From positions 1-6,718 of the forward strand of contig JABXJY010000153.1 of assembly GCA_013375385.1 (NCBI GenBank): a stretch of DNA of 6,718 nucleotides, in the 5' to 3' direction. A model generated the notes under the pieces. That model did not search any database, was not told where the DNA came from, and was given only the letters and a program-made list of their open reading frames with translations. This document shows positions 4,380-6,718 of the stretch, piece by piece. Both the position numbers and the translations under genes were made by a program. How positions within the stretch are numbered: position 1 is the stretch's first letter; each line of letters begins with the position of its first letter. The DNA is from Desulfobacterales bacterium. Lineage in GTDB: Bacteria; Desulfobacterota; DSM-4660; Desulfatiglandales; B25-G16.

Positions 4380-6245
4380 CTATTCGATTCCAAGTTCCTC
4401 CAGTTTCTCGGGAGTCGGTACGCCGTCGGAATCCCAGCCCATCAGTGAGTAGTAGTATCTCTTTGCGCTGTCCATCTTTTCGGGGTCTAAGGCCGTATCA
4501 ACCAAAGCCCCGTATCTCGTGGGTTCAAAGAAACGCGATGGAAGTTTATCGTCATCAGCGGTGAGCCCATGACGCACGTTGAACAGCCGGCAGATCGTCA
4601 GTGTTCTCTCGGCTACCCTGAGTTGTTCCGTTGTGGTGGTATTCCATCCGGTCACCGCGGATGTTACCTCAGCTAATTGCTCATAGGAATAGGGCAAGAA
4701 CATACAGACTACGAGCGAGTCGAGGATGATTCGCTTTAGCTGTACTGCCCGAAAGAGGGCCACCTTTCCCGGGCCAATATCTGCAAATGGAGCTGGGGCC
4801 ATCCCTAAGGGAACAGCATCCTTTACGACCACATCTGGCTCCTTGCCAAAACCGGCGAAGAAGATATCGATTAGGTTGCAGCAGTGGTCGGCTCCGTGAG
4901 GATTGACCATGTAGCCAAGGGCCAGGCATTTGCTCAGCCTTGGCTCATGCATCGGGATTTCCTGTTTCTTAACATGCATGGAGAGGCCCTGGGCGCCCCT
5001 TCCAATTTCTTCGGCGGCACGTGCCGAACCTTCAGCTAGCAGATTACCAATGCCTTCCCGCCGAGCGATAAGTTCTATCATGTGAAGCATTGCTTCCGCG
5101 TTGCCAAAGCTCAGCTCAATTCCGTTCGTATCCCTGGTTGTCAAGAGCCCGTTTTCGAAGCATTCCATGGCGAAGGAGACGGTGCAGCCTGTTGAAATGG
5201 TATCAATTGAATAGGCATTGCACAGCTCGCTGCCTTTGGCGATAGCTGTCAGGTCATCGATGCCGCAGTTAGATCCCAGGGCAGCCAAGGTTTCGTACTC
5301 TGGTCCGCCATAGGCGCTATCCACTTGATATGGTTCTTTGACCTCGATCACCTTCTTGCACCGCACAGGGCAGGCAAAACAGCCCTCCATGCCAGTGCCC
5401 ATGGTCTCCTTTAAGGTCCGGGCACTTATCTTGTTCACTTCAGGAAAGGCACCATCACGGAAGTTCCGGGTGGGCAGGTTCCCAATTTCCTCGAAGAGCG
5501 GCATCGGTGCCCCGGTGCCGAGTTCAGAGAAACTGGCAACCAGTTTCCGGTTGTCCATGAGCCATTGCCTCAACGCTTTCACACCATTGGGATTAGCTAC
5601 GGCTGGGGTTTTTTTCCCTCTCACCGCGACCGCTTTGAGGTTCTTGGAGCCCATGACTGCTCCCATTCCACCCCGGCCAGCGGCATCACCGAGGCCGTGC
5701 ATGATACTGGCATACCTGACCAGATTTTCGCCCCCCGGACCGATTGAGGCGACTCTTATGTTATTATCACCGAGCTCGGCCCTGATGGCTTCCTGCGTCT
5801 CCCTGGTATTCTTGCCCCAGAGCTGAGCGGCATCTCTGATGCTTGCCTCCCCCTTATTTACCCACAAGTAGACCGGTTCTGGTGCTTTTCCCTCGACAAT
5901 TACGGCGTCGAAACCCGCCCGTTTGAGTTCTGCACCCCAGAATTCCCCGACCTCCGACTTGGCAATACCGTCGGTTAAAGGCGACTTGGCCCCTACACAG
6001 TGACGCGCGCTGCCCGGCAAGGCAATTCCTGTCAGCGGACCCAGGGCGAATACCAGCTTGTTCTCAGGGCTCAATGAGTCGGTACCCGACTCGATTTCAT
6101 TCAATAGAAAGTGGGCAACAAACCCGGCGCCACCGAGGTGCTTTCTACAGAATTCCCCGTCGATTGCCTCAGTCCTCACCTTTCCATCGGAGAGGTTTAT
6201 CCGAAGGATTTTACCGTTGTAACCACTCGGAACGTGTTCGTTCAT
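4380..6245 (-). CDS. aor: Tungsten-containing aldehyde:ferredoxin oxidoreductase
   Basis: At 621 residues this is a full-length AOR family enzyme, predicted to oxidise aldehydes to carboxylic acids in the cytoplasm and pass electrons to ferredoxin, or run in reverse. The N-terminal tungstopterin domain spans roughly 1-210, with GPLTG (69-73), GPGGENLVRYAS (169-180) and GRGGMGAVMGSKNLKA (191-204, including flanks). The [4Fe-4S] ligands are CxxCxxxC at Cys289, 292 and 296 plus Cys514, the same spacing as in Pyrococcus AOR. Pterin-binding motifs appear as D348-TISTG and D509-SLVVC, the latter with Val where the classical DxxGLC has Gly. GGPEYETLAALGSNCGI (313-329) and HGADH (450-454) carry likely active-site Glu and His. 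AGGAGG lies 9 nt before the ATG. No partner iron-sulfur subunit or MoaD-like gene is adjacent, so it resembles the simple one-subunit type. The exact substrate cannot be read from sequence. Confidence 0.95.
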   Translation of the reverse strand: MNEHVPSGYNGKILRINLSDGKVRTEAIDGEFCRKHLGGAGFVAHFLLNEIESGTDSLSPENKLVFALGPLTGIALPGSARHCVGAKSPLTDGIAKSEVGEFWGAELKRAGFDAVIVEGKAPEPVYLWVNKGEASIRDAAQLWGKNTRETQEAIRAELGDNNIRVASIGPGGENLVRYASIMHGLGDAAGRGGMGAVMGSKNLKAVAVRGKKTPAVANPNGVKALRQWLMDNRKLVASFSELGTGAPMPLFEEIGNLPTRNFRDGAFPEVNKISARTLKETMGTGMEGCFACPVRCKKVIEVKEPYQVDSAYGGPEYETLAALGSNCGIDDLTAIAKGSELCNAYSIDTISTGCTVSFAMECFENGLLTTRDTNGIELSFGNAEAMLHMIELIARREGIGNLLAEGSARAAEEIGRGAQGLSMHVKKQEIPMHEPRLSKCLALGYMVNPHGADHCCNLIDIFFAGFGKEPDVVVKDAVPLGMAPAPFADIGPGKVALFRAVQLKRIILDSLVVCMFLPYSYEQLAEVTSAVTGWNTTTTEQLRVAERTLTICRLFNVRHGLTADDDKLPSRFFEPTRYGALVDTALDPEKMDSAKRYYYSLMGWDSDGVPTPEKLEELGIE

Positions 6246-6292
6246 TTGATGTTACCTCCTCTTTGAATTTGACATCAGTCATTCTTACGCAG

Positions 6293-6321
6293 CCTATAAA
6301 TCGGGAGACAGGGATAGTCAA
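6293..6321 (-). promoter_or_regulatory. Sigma70 promoter for the AOR gene
   Basis: On the minus strand TTGACT (6321-6316) and TATAGG (6298-6293) are separated by exactly 17 bp. Transcription would start near 6286, leaving a leader of about 40 nt that is too short for a Moco/Tuco riboswitch. The AGGAGG at 6260-6255 lies within that leader. Confidence 0.55.
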
Positions 6322-6668
6322 ATGGTTTTTTCTTAGTCATGAACTATTACGGAAACTATCCACCTCCAAAAATGGGTTGTTAGAAAGGGGCCGGCCTGCT
6401 CTTGACTCATATGGACAAATCTAGTAAAGAGAACTGATAGCCAGACTGCTGGGCAATATCCAGGCGCATGGTATCATGCAAAAGGCAATAGGGTCAAGCC
6501 TGCCTTTGAGGTATTTTGAAAATGGGCTGAGCCCGTGACATTGGAGTGTGCCGATGAGAGCCGGAACCCAGGTTCTAAAACAACTTAAGGTATAGCCGCG
6601 GGAGGGTTTTGATCTGGAGAACCGTGGCCCACCGTCACAACTCTAGTATAGCGTTTCATTAAAAAGTT
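6322..6668. other. Gene-free stretch with several small hairpins
   Basis: No convincing gene is present on either strand. Hairpin-prone pieces are GGGC/GCCC near 6524-6534, GAAC/GTTC at 6564-6575, and a larger one at 6595-6628. A loose inverted repeat, TCAAG with CTTTGA (around 6493-6508), resembles motifs I have seen near REP-type elements. A weak plus-strand promoter (TTGACT 6402-6407, 17 bp, TAAAGA 6425-6430) could transcribe it. A decayed element or an RNA are both possible; neither is shown. Confidence 0.35.
6595..6628 (+). other. Hairpin in the gene-free stretch
   Basis: GCCGCGG (6595-6601) pairs with CCGTGGC (6622-6628) over 7 bp with one G-U. TTTT (6607-6610) can also pair with AGAA (6618-6621), leaving a 7-nt loop. 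No T tract follows, so it is not an intrinsic terminator. Confidence 0.4.
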
Positions 6669-6698
6669 GTCATTGCGAGCGTTAGCGAAGCAATCTCG
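6669..6698. repeat. REP-like palindromic repeat of the GTCATTGCGAG...GAAGCAATCTC type
   Basis: GTCATTGCGAGCG and CGAAGCAATCTC flank TTAG. ATTGC (6672-6676) pairs with GCAAT (6690-6694) and CG/CG closes the loop. I recognise this as a common intergenic palindrome scattered in many bacterial genomes. It is unlike the 2306-2336 element, so at least two repeat families are present. It may continue past the right edge. Confidence 0.6.
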
Positions 6699-6718
6699 TC
6701 GTGTAGTTTGTGAGCCTT

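Noticed and set aside
5338..5826. 162-codon plus-strand frame opposite the AOR gene
   Set aside because: It is the antisense shadow of a strongly conserved enzyme and shows no family resemblance or ribosome binding site.
6246..6668. Moco/Tuco riboswitch upstream of AOR
   Set aside because: The predicted promoter leaves a leader of only about 40 nt, and I found no match to the Moco RNA core in the region further upstream.

Overview
The window reads as a chromosomal stretch from an anaerobic bacterium, most likely a deltaproteobacterium-type organism (Desulfobacterota). This rests on a tungsten-type aldehyde:ferredoxin oxidoreductase (AOR), a twin-arginine-exported DUF362 protein paired with a DUF6599-like protein, strong AGGAGG-type ribosome binding sites, sigma70-like promoters, and short palindromic and heptanucleotide repeats between genes. 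The phylum is an inference; no rRNA or other marker gene is present.

Layout, left to right. (1) A minus-strand gene runs off the left edge (1-490). It encodes a membrane-anchored protein I do not recognise, preceded by a candidate promoter and a perfect inverted repeat. (2) A 550-bp noncoding gap holds a 13-unit, 7-bp tandem repeat (794-884), then the promoter region and a 10-bp leader hairpin of the next gene. (3) yhhQ (1042-1764, TTG start) encodes a queuosine-precursor (VUT family) transporter. (4) A noncoding stretch after yhhQ carries what looks like a free-standing RNA gene: TTGACA-N17-TAAACT promoter, predicted 5' end at 1949, three internal hairpins, and 5' and 3' ends that pair perfectly over 10 bp directly before a T7 tract (2088). 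(5) A scar follows. It has the first 24 or so codons of an AlaX-like alanyl-tRNA editing protein, two hairpin repeats, and the C-terminal part of a PPC-like domain protein. (6) A translationally coupled pair follows: a Tat-exported DUF362 protein (2700-3770) and a secreted DUF6599-like protein (3767-4363). (7) A full-length tungsten AOR lies convergently on the minus strand (4380-6245), 16 bp from the pair, with its own promoter. (8) The last 400 bp hold no gene but several hairpins, and a common REP-like palindrome sits at the right edge.

The genes do not form one pathway. The DUF362/DUF6599 pair is the only clear operon and probably works outside the cytoplasm. AOR would oxidise aldehydes to acids with ferredoxin in the cytoplasm. 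YhhQ salvages the tRNA-modification precursor preQ0/preQ1. The most interesting element is the approximately 140-nt structured RNA at 1949-2088. Its closed-end layout recalls 6S RNA, but it is shorter than usual and I cannot assign it to a family.
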